Shown here piece after piece: positions 47,923-57,888 of a stretch of 64,000 nt of DNA. Every line of letters begins with the position of its first letter. Positions within the stretch are counted from its first letter, which is position 1. This DNA is from Blautia pseudococcoides. Its GTDB lineage: Bacteria > Bacillota > Clostridia > Lachnospirales > Lachnospiraceae. The stretch is from assembly GCF_001689125.2 (NCBI RefSeq), contig NZ_CP015405.2:1703001-1767000 (forward strand), in the 5' to 3' direction. Made by a program: the position numbers and the translations under genes. A model generated the notes under the pieces. The model saw only the letters and a program-made list of their open reading frames with translations. It was not told the origin of the DNA and did not search any database.

Positions 47923-48640
47923 TAATATCTTCCCCTTTTAGCATACAAAAAAGTTCATTTACACTTTTCCTTCTATTCTCACTGATTGTTAAAGTTGTCC
48001 CATCCATTAATTCCATCGAATCATAAATATACCTGTACACGTATCTGGGATTAACTAAAAAGGATTGATGCGTTCTGTAAAAATATGTATTTGACTGTAC
48101 CAATTTCTTTTCAATATCATTTAATTTCCCATAACATTTTTTACTTCCGTCACTTGTAATAATATATGTAACACGTCTATCACTTTGAAAATATATTATC
48201 TCATCAATAGCCACTCTATAGGATACTTTGTTATATTGATATTGAAAATATTTCGGCTTTTTTAATATCTCTTTTCTTGCATCTAAAAAGTATCTTTGAA
48301 ACTTTCGTTGATCAATCGGTTTTGTGATAAAGCGAAAAGCTTCCACCTCAAACACTTCTTTTGCAAAACTTTCATGGCTCGTAACATAAATAATCAACAC
48401 CTTTGTATCCACTACACGGATAGCTCTTGCAGCATCTACTCCGTTTTGTTTTGTCATCTCTATATCAAGATAAATAATGTCATATCTTTTCCCTTTATCT
48501 ATATAATCAACCAATGTACTCCCATCATAAAATACATCTATTTCTACCTTTGTATCTGTTGTTACCGCCAGTTTTTCAATCATTTTCTCAATATTTGATG
48601 CAACAAATGTTTCATCATCACATACCGCAATTTCCAGCAT
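47915..48640 (-). CDS. agrA: AgrA-like LytTR response regulator
   Basis: 241 residues. Receiver domain residues 1-120 with DDE at the start (AVCDDETFVASNIEKMIEK), phosphoacceptor Asp in YDIIYLDIEMTKQNGVD and Lys in FITKPIDQRKF. The LytTR DNA-binding domain covers residues ~135-235 (DEIIYFQSDRRVTYIITSDG, TYFYRTHQSFLVNPRYVYRY). GGGAGA precedes the ATG. It overlaps agrC by 8 nt. Targets may include the agr promoter and, by position, the lantibiotic cluster; the latter is inference. Confidence 0.92.
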   Translation of the reverse strand: MLEIAVCDDETFVASNIEKMIEKLAVTTDTKVEIDVFYDGSTLVDYIDKGKRYDIIYLDIEMTKQNGVDAARAIRVVDTKVLIIYVTSHESFAKEVFEVEAFRFITKPIDQRKFQRYFLDARKEILKKPKYFQYQYNKVSYRVAIDEIIYFQSDRRVTYIITSDGSKKCYGKLNDIEKKLVQSNTYFYRTHQSFLVNPRYVYRYIYDSMELMDGTTLTISENRRKSVNELFCMLKGEDIIV

Positions 48641-48666
48641 TGATTTTCTCCCTTATCCTGCAGACA

Positions 48667-49047
48667 TTATTCTGGACTCTTTGCAAGATTCATAGCACAT
48701 TTTATCAGTATCTCCATATCGGATCTTTTGCTTTTCGGGCATTGTTCCATAATTTCACCCAGGGAGATCTCACCCCGTTTCGTCCCTGTAAGCAAATAAT
48801 TTATATCCATATCTAGTTTTTTATTCACAATAACAAGCTTTTCCAGTGATAATCCATGAAGTCCCCGTTCAACCTTTCCGTAATATGCAGAACTCATCTC
48901 CAATATTTCCGCCATCTGTTCCTGTGTGTAATTTAATTCAATGCGTGAAATACGAAGTCTTTTCCCTATTTCTACATACAAATCATTTTGTACATTTCGT
49001 CTGCACTTACGGCTTTCACCCTTGTGTGTATTTGCTTTCGATTCCAT
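48667..49047 (-). CDS. XRE-family HTH regulator at the head of the agr operon
   Basis: 126 residues with TGGAGGG before the ATG. The HTH reads LRISRIELNYTQEQMAEILE followed by MSSAYYGKVERGLHGLSLEKL, a typical Cro/C1 domain at residues ~30-85. The tail (CPKSKRSDMEILIKCAMNLAK) resembles the short C-terminal segment seen in XRE proteins beside agr-like loci. It ends 26 nt before agrA and may be part of the same transcript. Confidence 0.88.
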   Translation of the reverse strand: MESKANTHKGESRKCRRNVQNDLYVEIGKRLRISRIELNYTQEQMAEILEMSSAYYGKVERGLHGLSLEKLVIVNKKLDMDINYLLTGTKRGEISLGEIMEQCPKSKRSDMEILIKCAMNLAKSPE

Positions 49048-49138
49048 TGGAGTCCCTCCACAATAAGAATATATTTATATCATACACACACAAAAATGAC
49101 TTATTAACACATATATACTTCTCATTTTAGGAATATAT

Positions 49139-49303
49139 ATGACTCATCATCAAGATAATGACCATTTACGACCGTTATTTTTCCAAAAAAGATTATGTAA
49201 TCATCGCGTAATAAATACGAATGATCATGTAATTTTTACTGTTGCTGAAATTACTGCATCTGGAGTTAATGTTAGTGTCATCTTGCGGTACTTAATTCAG
49301 TAA
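49139..49303 (+). CDS. Possible 54-residue ORF in the agr-lan gap
   Basis: An open frame with a weak TTAGGA upstream; the start is MTHHQDNDHLRPLFFQKRL and the end ITASGVNVSVILRYLIQ. No family recognised. It is the only plus-strand candidate in the gap 49048-49500, which otherwise holds only the terminator at 49467-49491. Confidence 0.2.
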   Translation: MTHHQDNDHLRPLFFQKRLCNHRVINTNDHVIFTVAEITASGVNVSVILRYLIQ

Positions 49304-49466
49304 GCTGACTCAATCAAATAATCAGCGCACAACTCATATCATAAATATTGGTCATTTTATATCAAAATATTCAATTATGATCCAGATTGAAAACAAATAC
49401 ATTTTATTGAAATAGATAGTTTTATATTTAACATTGTTTATTTTTATCTTTTTATAGAAAAAACCC

Positions 49467-49491
49467 AGCCTACCAAACAGTAGACTAGGCT
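49467..49491 (-). terminator. Terminator after the DUF6973-like gene
   Basis: AGCCTA and TAGGCT arms with A/T runs on both sides (GGGTTTTTTC on the minus strand), 10 nt beyond the stop. Confidence 0.7.
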
Positions 49492-49500
49492 TTTTATGTT

Positions 49501-50178
49501 TTAATTGTTCAGCCAGATAAACGGTGTATTTTCTTGATAAATCACTTCATATATGTAATCGGCCATCTGATCCTCTGTTAGATTAGGATTAGACTGTCCA
49601 ATATCCCGTCCAATGCTGTTATTGTGTAAGTCCATGTTTTTATGTTCTTCCTTAGTATGGCCATCCGATTCCAAACCAGAAGTGTCTTTATCCTCATGTG
49701 CAGTTGCAAATAGTTCCGCTTTTTCGGTGCCAATTAGGATGGTCATTTCGGCATTCCAAATTCCATGTCTAAAAGCATCGCTCCGGTCTCCCAAACCATT
49801 ATATCCGAACTTTCTTTCCGTTTGCGTTGTCGCTATATTTTTTGCATCATTTACTTTCAATGCCGCAAACGGATACCTAACAACCAATTTCTTTTCCGAA
49901 TCTGTTAATGCATTCCAAATATCTGAAATTCCTATGTTTTCATTTCGCATTGTATTTATATGTAATGAAATCATACTTACAATTTCATCTTCAGAGTTTT
50001 CTGGATTAGCATTTTTAATTTCCAATACCGTTTCAATCAAATCCTCCATTTCAGAAGATGTGACTACTTGTTCACTAATTGCTGATGAAACTGTTTCTGC
50101 GGACGCAGATATGGGAATTCCAATCAACATAGTGCAAGTGCAACATACTACTGTAGTTTTTAAAAAATTGTGTTTCAT
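49501..50178 (-). CDS. Secreted DUF6973-like protein next to lanC
   Basis: 225 residues. A signal peptide is clear (MKHNFLKTTVVCCTCTMLIG, cleavage after SASA). The mature part carries a conserved-looking set GLGDRSDAFRHGIWNAEMTI, TAHEDKD and MDLHNNSIGRDIG, rich in His and Asp, which I associate with the DUF6973 family of secreted Gram-positive proteins. The spaced His/Asp residues suggest metal binding; no enzyme activity is established that I know of. GGAGGAG precedes the ATG. It follows lanC after ~70 nt on the same strand and may be the last gene of the lantibiotic operon. A leader-peptidase role is not supported by its motifs. Confidence 0.75.
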   Translation of the reverse strand: MKHNFLKTTVVCCTCTMLIGIPISASAETVSSAISEQVVTSSEMEDLIETVLEIKNANPENSEDEIVSMISLHINTMRNENIGISDIWNALTDSEKKLVVRYPFAALKVNDAKNIATTQTERKFGYNGLGDRSDAFRHGIWNAEMTILIGTEKAELFATAHEDKDTSGLESDGHTKEEHKNMDLHNNSIGRDIGQSNPNLTEDQMADYIYEVIYQENTPFIWLNN

Positions 50179-50249
50179 AATAATCTCCTCCTAGTATTTT
50201 TATCGCAATCATACGCACAACTTTATTGTTTATAACCTAAGATTGAGTC

Positions 50250-51572
50250 CTATGCTAACAAAAAAGCTCTTTTCCAAATGTTCTTTGTCTTATGCTCTCC
50301 TTCTAAAAGAGCCAGACATACTCCAATTGTACCATCTAATAAACCTAAATGTTCAAAAGCTCTTATATTTCCATTCTCATCACCTACCTCCATATTTCTA
50401 AATCCAAAAATATAGTTAGAGTCATAAAAACTCATAATTTTATTAAGCAATTCTTTTTTCTCACTATAAAAAATGTCCTTTCCAATAGTAAATTCTATAG
50501 AATTAACAACTTGATACAATCCAGAAAAACCATGACAAAATGTAGGTGAAAATATACCTTTTACATCGCTCAATGTCTTTTTCATATTATGTATTCCATA
50601 ATCTATCCAACTTTGGTTTTTCATTGCATTGCCAGCCATAATAAGTGAATAACACACTCCCGGATTTCCATAACACCAAGCATCTCGACGAATTATATTT
50701 TTTTCTGACACTTTTCCGGTTATATATTCATGGAAGTCAATTTGGCCTTTCCAAAAATCTCGTTTTTGATCGTTAGATCTAAAATCAAATAGAAATTTTA
50801 CAATCTTTTCAATTGCCTCTTCTTGTCCTTCAATCATAAATCCTTTACTTTTCATTTCTGAAAGTAGTGTTAATGGACCTGCAATTCCATGAGAAAAACT
50901 TGTATTAAAATTACCATATGGATATAACTCTTTTTCTACAGTACTAAACTGATTATCCGATGGAATATACCATCCAGGCACATGGTATCCTTTTACTTCA
51001 ATATCATATGTAAGTTCAACTAATTTTTTCAAGCCTTTAAGTAATATCGGAGAAAAGGATTCCTGTTCATAGTATATTGAACAATAACTCAAAATACCAC
51101 TCAAGCCTTCTATTACATCATAACAGATACTTCTAGTCCCTTTTTTTAAATCAATACTATCAATAAACTCATCAAACCAATTAATTATATACGAATTTAT
51201 CGTATTTAACAGTTTATTATAGTTACAAAAATTATTTGAAACACTTGCAACAGCCAACCCAATACCAGAAGTTCCTGAAAACATTGACAAGGTTTGAAAC
51301 CCCTCTTTATTTATTTCCTGCACCAAATAACCAAGATACTGATGTGCTAATTCAGCCCAAATCTCCTCATCAGGAAAGCATTCCATTAATTTCCCATATA
51401 GCAAACAGATTCCTGGTATTCCATGACTTAATGTAAGTGGTTCCCATCCCTGAAAATTAAATTCTCCCATCACTCGTATATTGTCTTTATCCGCTACAAT
51501 CCTCTTTACATTATCATAGTCGCCTAAGTTTCTAGCAATCTCTTTTACAATAGAAATTATGCTGTTATCCAT
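50250..51572 (-). CDS. lanC: Lantibiotic cyclase LanC
   Basis: 440 residues with the LanC double-barrel repeats: SHGIPGICLLYGKL, GTSGIGLAVASVS, SHGIAGPLTLLSEM, WCYGNPGVCYSLIM and FCHGFSGLYQVVNS. The Cys in WCYG and the Cys-His pair in FCHG are the three zinc ligands that activate peptide cysteines. The enzyme adds cysteine thiols to dehydroamino acids made by LanB, forming (methyl)lanthionine rings. Its ATG comes 2 nt after the lanT stop, with GGAGG inside the lanT end, so translation is coupled. Confidence 0.93.
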   Translation of the reverse strand: MDNSIISIVKEIARNLGDYDNVKRIVADKDNIRVMGEFNFQGWEPLTLSHGIPGICLLYGKLMECFPDEEIWAELAHQYLGYLVQEINKEGFQTLSMFSGTSGIGLAVASVSNNFCNYNKLLNTINSYIINWFDEFIDSIDLKKGTRSICYDVIEGLSGILSYCSIYYEQESFSPILLKGLKKLVELTYDIEVKGYHVPGWYIPSDNQFSTVEKELYPYGNFNTSFSHGIAGPLTLLSEMKSKGFMIEGQEEAIEKIVKFLFDFRSNDQKRDFWKGQIDFHEYITGKVSEKNIIRRDAWCYGNPGVCYSLIMAGNAMKNQSWIDYGIHNMKKTLSDVKGIFSPTFCHGFSGLYQVVNSIEFTIGKDIFYSEKKELLNKIMSFYDSNYIFGFRNMEVGDENGNIRAFEHLGLLDGTIGVCLALLEGEHKTKNIWKRAFLLA

Positions 51573-51574
51573 AT

Positions 51575-53380
51575 TTACATATCCTCCTCATTCTCGTATG
51601 TCTCAGCCTGATATAAAGTTTGATATACAAGACAATTTTTTAGTAAGTCTTCATGTTTACCCATTCCAACAACTCTTCCATCATCCATAACAATTATTTT
51701 GTCTGCCTTTTTTGCCGCATTAAGTCGATGTGATATAAAAATTCCTATTTTTCCTTTTGATATTTCAAAAAAATCATCAAAAATTTCCCGTTCAGAAACT
51801 GTATCAAGCGCAGCATTCGGCTCATCCAAGATATAAATTGATGCGTTCTTAAAATATGCTCGCGCAAGTGCCACTTTTTGCCATTGTCCTTGTGATAACT
51901 GCTGTCCATCATCAAACCAATTTCCAAGCTGCATATCGAAATCATATTCACCATCTTTTTTTAGAAACTTTGTTTGAAGTTTATCAAGAATTTCTTTCAT
52001 TCTATCAGTTGAATTAAATTCCTTTATATCTCCAAATCCTATATTTTCCTTCAATGTGAGTTCATATTTTACAAAGTCCTGAAATAGTACTGACATTTTC
52101 GTATGATAATCTTCAATATCAATTTTCTTTAGAGGTATGCCATTAATCAAAATTTCGCCATACTTAATCTCATATAATCCACTTAAAATTTTAATTAATG
52201 TACTTTTCCCAGAGCCATTAGGACCTACTAATGCAATTTTCTCCCCTTTTTGAAAACTGATGCTAATATCTTTCAACGTCTCTTTTTTATTTTTATAAGA
52301 GAAAGAGAGATTTTTTATATCTATCGTTGTAATCTCACCTTCAATTTTTTTCATATTCCCAGTAATCTTACCTTTTCCACAATATTTCAAAAACTCAAAT
52401 AACATATCCATATATAATGAGCTATTATATATGGTATAGATATTTGCCATAATAGCCTGTGAATTGCTCTGAACTAATCCCACGCTCCGTATATAGCTCA
52501 TAACGTTTCCAACAAGAATATCCCCTGCGTATGCCGATATAATTGCCTCACCAATAATCAAGCCACTTACTACTTGCATGATCATCTCATAGATAATGTT
52601 AAATACTGTTTTCTTTTTTAAGATTTTGATATTTTGTTCAATAAAACGATTACTTATTTTTATGAAATTTCCTAAAAGATAGTCTTTTATATTTAATAAA
52701 GATATTTCCTTGTAAGAAAAATCATGTGTCAATAAATAGCTTAAATACCAAGTCTTTCTTTCGTCTTTTGCACGATTCCATATAATATCAAACTCCTGCT
52801 GACCTATTTTCAAAAAATATAGTACTGAAACAATAGGAACAACCAATAAAACAATTGATATATAAGGATTCCAGCTAAAAAGCAAAATAGCGGACGATAT
52901 CATAGTAATCGCAGATGTCAAAAGATTAATAATCGCCAGAAAAATCTGAAATGGTCTATATGCAATTTCCCCTGTTATTTTTTCGATTCTGTCATACATT
53001 TCAGAGTTTTCAAAATCTTCCAAAGATAGATCCGTACATTTTTCCATAACCAGATAATTCAAGCGATACTGTAACAAATATTGAAATTTTCCCTCTATAA
53101 ATCCTTTTGCTTCAATAATTAGTTCTCCGGCAAATGATGCAAGCAAATATAATACAAACATTATAAATGTACCATCAAAAAAGTTTTTCCCTTGCACAAG
53201 ACAATTAATCAATTCTTGGGAAAGAATCAGTGTAATTACCGGAAAAACTCCAGCAACCACACTAAATAATATAATAAGAAAAAACAATCCCTTACTTACA
53301 TGCATAATAATAGAAACCGTTTTAGGTAATTGTTTTAAAGCTATTAGTATATCTTTGATTCCAATTCTATTTCTTTCCAT
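51575..53380 (-). CDS. lanT: Lantibiotic ABC exporter LanT (no peptidase domain)
   Basis: 601 residues from the ATG at 53380 (AAGGA upstream). Six membrane helices occupy residues ~20-320. The ATPase follows with Walker A GPNGSGKSTLIKILSG, signature LSQGQWQKVALARAY, Walker B ASIYILDEPNAALD and H-loop FISHRLN. No N-terminal C39 peptidase is present, as in NisT/SpaT, so the leader must be removed by another protease. It should export modified precursor across the membrane. The start overlaps the lanB end by 14 nt. Confidence 0.92.
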   Translation of the reverse strand: MERNRIGIKDILIALKQLPKTVSIIMHVSKGLFFLIILFSVVAGVFPVITLILSQELINCLVQGKNFFDGTFIMFVLYLLASFAGELIIEAKGFIEGKFQYLLQYRLNYLVMEKCTDLSLEDFENSEMYDRIEKITGEIAYRPFQIFLAIINLLTSAITMISSAILLFSWNPYISIVLLVVPIVSVLYFLKIGQQEFDIIWNRAKDERKTWYLSYLLTHDFSYKEISLLNIKDYLLGNFIKISNRFIEQNIKILKKKTVFNIIYEMIMQVVSGLIIGEAIISAYAGDILVGNVMSYIRSVGLVQSNSQAIMANIYTIYNSSLYMDMLFEFLKYCGKGKITGNMKKIEGEITTIDIKNLSFSYKNKKETLKDISISFQKGEKIALVGPNGSGKSTLIKILSGLYEIKYGEILINGIPLKKIDIEDYHTKMSVLFQDFVKYELTLKENIGFGDIKEFNSTDRMKEILDKLQTKFLKKDGEYDFDMQLGNWFDDGQQLSQGQWQKVALARAYFKNASIYILDEPNAALDTVSEREIFDDFFEISKGKIGIFISHRLNAAKKADKIIVMDDGRVVGMGKHEDLLKNCLVYQTLYQAETYENEEDM

Positions 53381-56300
53381 TGACTTCAATCCTTCTCATT
53401 ACATATTTTTTTGCATATAACACACTTTCTGCAAATGCCATCAGCTTCCTTTCTAATTCACGATTTGTACCAATCAATCTATTGCAATGTAAATGAATAA
53501 CACTTGCAACAATACTATTTTTAAACATCGGATCTGGATTAATCTTCCTAATTTTTTCACTATACTCGCTAATTACTTTACATCTTCGCCACATAAGTTC
53601 ATAAACAACTTTACCGTCTTTCATGCTATTTAGATTATTCCATTCATTTTCAATATCGCAAATTCTTAATAGATTATCTTTTTTCTTCTTGAATTCGCTT
53701 ATAAAATCGGAAGAATGATAATTGATTGACAAAAACTGCAATTGCTCTTCATATTTATTATAGAACTGCGAAACATACATTATGATGGAAACAACAGCAA
53801 CATCATCCAAATTTAAAGATATTTTCCCCAAACGTTTTAAACGCAGTATGTTTTCAACAATATAACTATCTTCAAAAAATACCTTTTCCGCAGTATCCAT
53901 CAACAATGCCCCTCCATATCTTTCAATTTCTCGATCATATACAGAAATAGTCATATCCCCTACTATCTGATCTGAGAACAATTCTGAGTACCATTTCAAG
54001 ATTTGTGGATAGACTTGCAATAGCAATTCTCTTGTTGCATGTAATCGCAATCTTATATGTGGCTTCGGATCAGCATAACGCATATAAAAATATGAAATAC
54101 CATATTTTTCCTTTAATGATTCATAAAAATCCATAATATAAAATGCAATTAATTCCTCCTCTCGATTCTCATTACAATACAATTTTAAATAAAGCCAGTT
54201 ATTAAATGGCAAAATCATATGCTGCTCTCTGGTATACGTCTTTTGGGATAATGGAATTAATGATAGTTCTTCTTTATTTTTCCTGAAAAGCGGAACAACT
54301 ATTTCCGTTGCATACGTTTTCCCATCATCATAAATAATATCTGAACCATTTTCTACTTTTTCAAAAACCAAATCACTATCCTTATGCTTCTTAAATTCGT
54401 CATAAACAATCCGCATCGATAAATCTGTTGCCAGATTAAGTCTAATACGGTTATCTGCATCAACAATATAAATATTCAAAGGCATGTTGCGGCCAATAAT
54501 CAATGCTAAAAATTTTTCTTTAAAACTTTCAAAATCCTTTTTGAGTAATTCAAGTTCTTGTATATTAACTTTCCATTTTTCATTTTGGAGTACAATTCCT
54601 TTATACTTTATTGTTGGAATATGTCTCAAATCTGCATAGATATAACTCCATGGGAACTCAGACCACTCCCTTTTTCCTTCATAAGAAATATCCTGCAAAA
54701 ACCTAAAAACATTGGGATTAAGCATCGGATTATACATATTGTTTGATTCGAAAATAATCAGTTTCCCAGTCTTTTTATCCCTTGCATAAAACTTTTCGTT
54801 AAATATTCCTATATAAATATCATTAAGACTAACAATGTCTTTTTTATCCTTGCTGCCACAGGTAAAAACGGCAGTTTCTTTCTCTCTAAACGATAATGTT
54901 CTTACAATATTTCCATTTCTCGTTGGAGAAGGCAAAAAACTTATTTCACAAATTTCACTATGCGGACTACGAATTTTTCTTTCTTCTTTGTTACATTTCT
55001 TTAAAACATTTGCAAAATTGTCAGACTGTACGGAGAACCTACCAAAAGTTTTACCTGCCACAAATGAGCCACAATTAGGACTTAGATTAAGACTCACTTT
55101 TCCATCTTCTACTTTCAAAATAAAATATAATTCTAAAGAAATAGGGATTTCTTCTTCTTGCACGGTACAATCTGTTATTTTTTGAAGAGTCTCCATATTA
55201 ATATCAATGTATGAATTATTAGCCAAAGCTTTTTCATACTCCACCAAAAAATAATTTTTTAGTTCATATTTATAATTGTCTTTTGTATTGTACTCATCGT
55301 AAAAATCATTTTGTGGCTTTAAGTATGGTGTTGGAGCTCCAATACCATTACTAGAATCAATCATTTCCAATAAAGGTACTTCCCGATCTATTCCATATTT
55401 TTCAATAAATTTATTTCTATAATGTTCTAAATAACCATGTTGTTTCTTAGGACTATTACTAAGATACACAAATAGACTTGCCACTTCACATATTGCCTTG
55501 GAAATGTCTTGATTAAGTTGAAAGTCGCCTCCACCTATAACAGTATCCACTTGTAAATATGATGAGCATTTATATAATGTCTGCATTTTTGTTTTTATCG
55601 CATTATACTTAATTATCCCATTACCAATATCTGTTTTGCTATAATCCTCACACATTTTATATATTTCATTAGCCTTTTCACATATATCTGTAATTTCCAT
55701 TCGCTCACACTGCTTGATAAAGTACATTAGCGGATCTGCATTGCTAAACGATGGTCTCAAATTAGAAATCAAAAAACCTTTAGAAATCAGTTCATTTATA
55801 TACAATTTGATTTTCTTCATTGAAGTACTCGGATATTCAGAACTAAGTATTTCAATGAATTTTTCATATCTTTCGTAATCCTTAATTTTATCAAAAAGTA
55901 CCTTAAAAACTTTTGTAAATCGAATACTGATTTCTTCTGCATCTTTTTCAGTTGAGTATACTAATATAACTCTATTGCCTTTTATATAACATGCGTCATT
56001 AAACTTAAATTCCAATTTCTCAGCATAATTTTTTTCTACAATATTTACTAGTCCAAATAACCATTCAGAATCAACATTAACTTTTTTTTCTGTCTTCGTC
56101 ATCAATATGGGGAATTTTTCACTTTTGCTAAAGCAGCCAGTTCCAACACCTGTAAACAAGCCAAACGGAGTAGTCCTTTCTTTACTCCGGATTAAATATT
56201 TCAATAAAGAAATATTTAATCCATTTGATTTCTTTTCTGATAATTGTTTAGGATTTTTCATATATATATCCATCATTTCCACCAATGAAGGACTTGCAAT

Positions 56301-56432
56301 ATTTACTTTTTCCCTAAATGCAGGATTGCTACATATTAACTTAACCTCATGTTCGGAAAAGTCAATTTGAGACTTATACTCAGTCGGTCTGCGATACATA
56401 AATTCTCCAATGTCATAAAATAATTTTTTCAT
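53367..56432 (-). CDS. lanB: Lantibiotic dehydratase LanB (class I)
   Basis: 1021 residues, full-length for LanB. The N-terminal ~700 residues form the glutamylation domain (YLIRSKERTTPFGLFTGVGT is its hallmark; also SEICEISFLPSPTRNGNIVR). The last ~300 residues are the elimination domain (SYFYMRYADPKPHIRLRL, with the conserved RYxDPxxHxRLR pattern). It uses glutamyl-tRNA to dehydrate Ser and Thr of the precursor peptide in the cytoplasm. GGAGG precedes the ATG. A promoter-like TTGATT...TATAGT lies in the 82 nt between lanK2 and lanB. Confidence 0.95.
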   Translation of the reverse strand: MKKLFYDIGEFMYRRPTEYKSQIDFSEHEVKLICSNPAFREKVNIASPSLVEMMDIYMKNPKQLSEKKSNGLNISLLKYLIRSKERTTPFGLFTGVGTGCFSKSEKFPILMTKTEKKVNVDSEWLFGLVNIVEKNYAEKLEFKFNDACYIKGNRVILVYSTEKDAEEISIRFTKVFKVLFDKIKDYERYEKFIEILSSEYPSTSMKKIKLYINELISKGFLISNLRPSFSNADPLMYFIKQCERMEITDICEKANEIYKMCEDYSKTDIGNGIIKYNAIKTKMQTLYKCSSYLQVDTVIGGGDFQLNQDISKAICEVASLFVYLSNSPKKQHGYLEHYRNKFIEKYGIDREVPLLEMIDSSNGIGAPTPYLKPQNDFYDEYNTKDNYKYELKNYFLVEYEKALANNSYIDINMETLQKITDCTVQEEEIPISLELYFILKVEDGKVSLNLSPNCGSFVAGKTFGRFSVQSDNFANVLKKCNKEERKIRSPHSEICEISFLPSPTRNGNIVRTLSFREKETAVFTCGSKDKKDIVSLNDIYIGIFNEKFYARDKKTGKLIIFESNNMYNPMLNPNVFRFLQDISYEGKREWSEFPWSYIYADLRHIPTIKYKGIVLQNEKWKVNIQELELLKKDFESFKEKFLALIIGRNMPLNIYIVDADNRIRLNLATDLSMRIVYDEFKKHKDSDLVFEKVENGSDIIYDDGKTYATEIVVPLFRKNKEELSLIPLSQKTYTREQHMILPFNNWLYLKLYCNENREEELIAFYIMDFYESLKEKYGISYFYMRYADPKPHIRLRLHATRELLLQVYPQILKWYSELFSDQIVGDMTISVYDREIERYGGALLMDTAEKVFFEDSYIVENILRLKRLGKISLNLDDVAVVSIIMYVSQFYNKYEEQLQFLSINYHSSDFISEFKKKKDNLLRICDIENEWNNLNSMKDGKVVYELMWRRCKVISEYSEKIRKINPDPMFKNSIVASVIHLHCNRLIGTNRELERKLMAFAESVLYAKKYVMRRIEVNGKK

Positions 56433-56469
56433 TTTTATCCTCCGAATTTTAAATTTATTTTTTGCTGAA

Positions 56470-56518
56470 ACTATATCACTTAATTTTCAAAATCAAATCA
56501 GTAAATTAAAGAAATCAA
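56470..56518 (-). promoter_or_regulatory. Possible promoter region of lanB
   Basis: On the minus strand two TTGAT pentamers (one overlapping the lanK2 stop, one at about 56496-56492) precede TATAGT near 56475. The pentamers are not in the N6 spacing seen before lanA, so control by LanR is only a possibility. Confidence 0.35.
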
Positions 56519-57888
56519 CTATTTTCTTTTGATATTATCGGTAACTGAATTTTTACTGTCGCACCCAATTTATCTGAATTAAATATACTCATATATCCAT
56601 TGTTCGTTTCAACGACTCTTTGTACATATGCCAATCCAATTCCGTAGTGTAATGTATTTCTATTTTTATCTGATGTATAAAATAATTTAGTAGCATTCGC
56701 TAAAACTTCCTTGTCAAATTGTCCACAACTATTTGATACAGAAATAGTATACATTCCATCCTCTAGCATCGTATGACATAAAATCTTATCATCTTCGACT
56801 TTATACTCAATCGCATTATCTATGATATTAAATATGGCCCTTTCTATAGAAAAGTAATCTATATAAATCATGCCGCTAACATGGTCAACTGAAAATTCAA
56901 ATTTTGTATGTAAATTAGCTGTGTACTTTTTCACTTCAAGACAAATCCTTTCGGAAAACGTATCGCAATCAATTCGTTCCCTTTTATTATTTTCTATTTT
57001 TTTAGCTTTGACATATTGAAGAAGCACTACAAGATATTTTTCTATTTTTTCAGCCGCCTCTAGCACATTTCTCAAATGTAAAAAATTGTATGAATCAGAA
57101 TTGTAATCTAATACTAATTCCGTATTTCCCTTAATAATAGTTAATGGAATTTTAATATCATGTGCCAAGGCACCTATCTCTTCATTTTTTTCATATTCCA
57201 TTTTCCAATTCGAATATAATGTATCTTTTAAAGCATCTCTCATTCTTATTAAGGAATCTATAGCGTTAGAAAACTCTTTTACTTTACTAGAACAATATTC
57301 AAAATCTAAATTCCCATTTTCAATCTCTAAAGTTATTTTTTTGATTTTTTCAAACTCCTTTCCCCAATTTTTTACTAGCCTGAATGTAGAAATATAAACA
57401 TATATAACATACACTATTAGCATAACTGCATAGGAAATAATATCGTAATTGGGAAGTTGCAAATTTCTTTTCGTCAAATTGAAATAAGGTCGCATATTAT
57501 ATTTAACTACACAAATTTCTTTTTCCCTAAATATCACTGAATAAATCTTATTTCCTTGGATATTATTCTCGTTTCCAAGAATAACGTTCAAAGCATGTTG
57601 TTCATTAATCGAACTCATATTTCCATATTTTTTATTATTATTAAAATCAAATACAGCAAATTCGCATCCGATTGGCAAAAAATCTGATGTAACTTTATCC
57701 AAAGTTGATAATTTAGCACTATTTTCTTTTAATATATTTTCACTATAATTTGCAGGAATAACTATCTTGGCACATATCAATATATTTGTGATAAATAGCC
57801 ATCCCATACCTACTATTACCAATCCTAATACTAACTGTAATATATAGAACATTAACTGTTTCTTCATAGGTATTAATCTATGCACCAT
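56515..57888 (-). CDS. lanK: LanK-type sensor histidine kinase, second pair
   Basis: 457 residues, the size of NisK/SpaK. Two membrane helices (FYILQLVLGLVIVGMGWLFI and DIISYAVMLIVYVIYVYIST) bracket a ~110-residue outer domain. The H-box is ALAHDIKIPLTIIKGNTELV, and the ATPase has NIIDNAIEYKVED and GIGLAYVQRVVE. In this family the outer domain senses the mature lantibiotic. The start overlaps the regulator gene by 16 nt, and lanB follows after 82 nt. Confidence 0.9.
   Translation of the reverse strand: MVHRLIPMKKQLMFYILQLVLGLVIVGMGWLFITNILICAKIVIPANYSENILKENSAKLSTLDKVTSDFLPIGCEFAVFDFNNNKKYGNMSSINEQHALNVILGNENNIQGNKIYSVIFREKEICVVKYNMRPYFNLTKRNLQLPNYDIISYAVMLIVYVIYVYISTFRLVKNWGKEFEKIKKITLEIENGNLDFEYCSSKVKEFSNAIDSLIRMRDALKDTLYSNWKMEYEKNEEIGALAHDIKIPLTIIKGNTELVLDYNSDSYNFLHLRNVLEAAEKIEKYLVVLLQYVKAKKIENNKRERIDCDTFSERICLEVKKYTANLHTKFEFSVDHVSGMIYIDYFSIERAIFNIIDNAIEYKVEDDKILCHTMLEDGMYTISVSNSCGQFDKEVLANATKLFYTSDKNRNTLHYGIGLAYVQRVVETNNGYMSIFNSDKLGATVKIQLPIISKENS

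Noticed and set aside
49048..49500. tRNA or small RNA gene in the agr-lan gap
   Set aside because: No cloverleaf or conserved RNA pattern is seen; only the terminator of the next gene is convincing.
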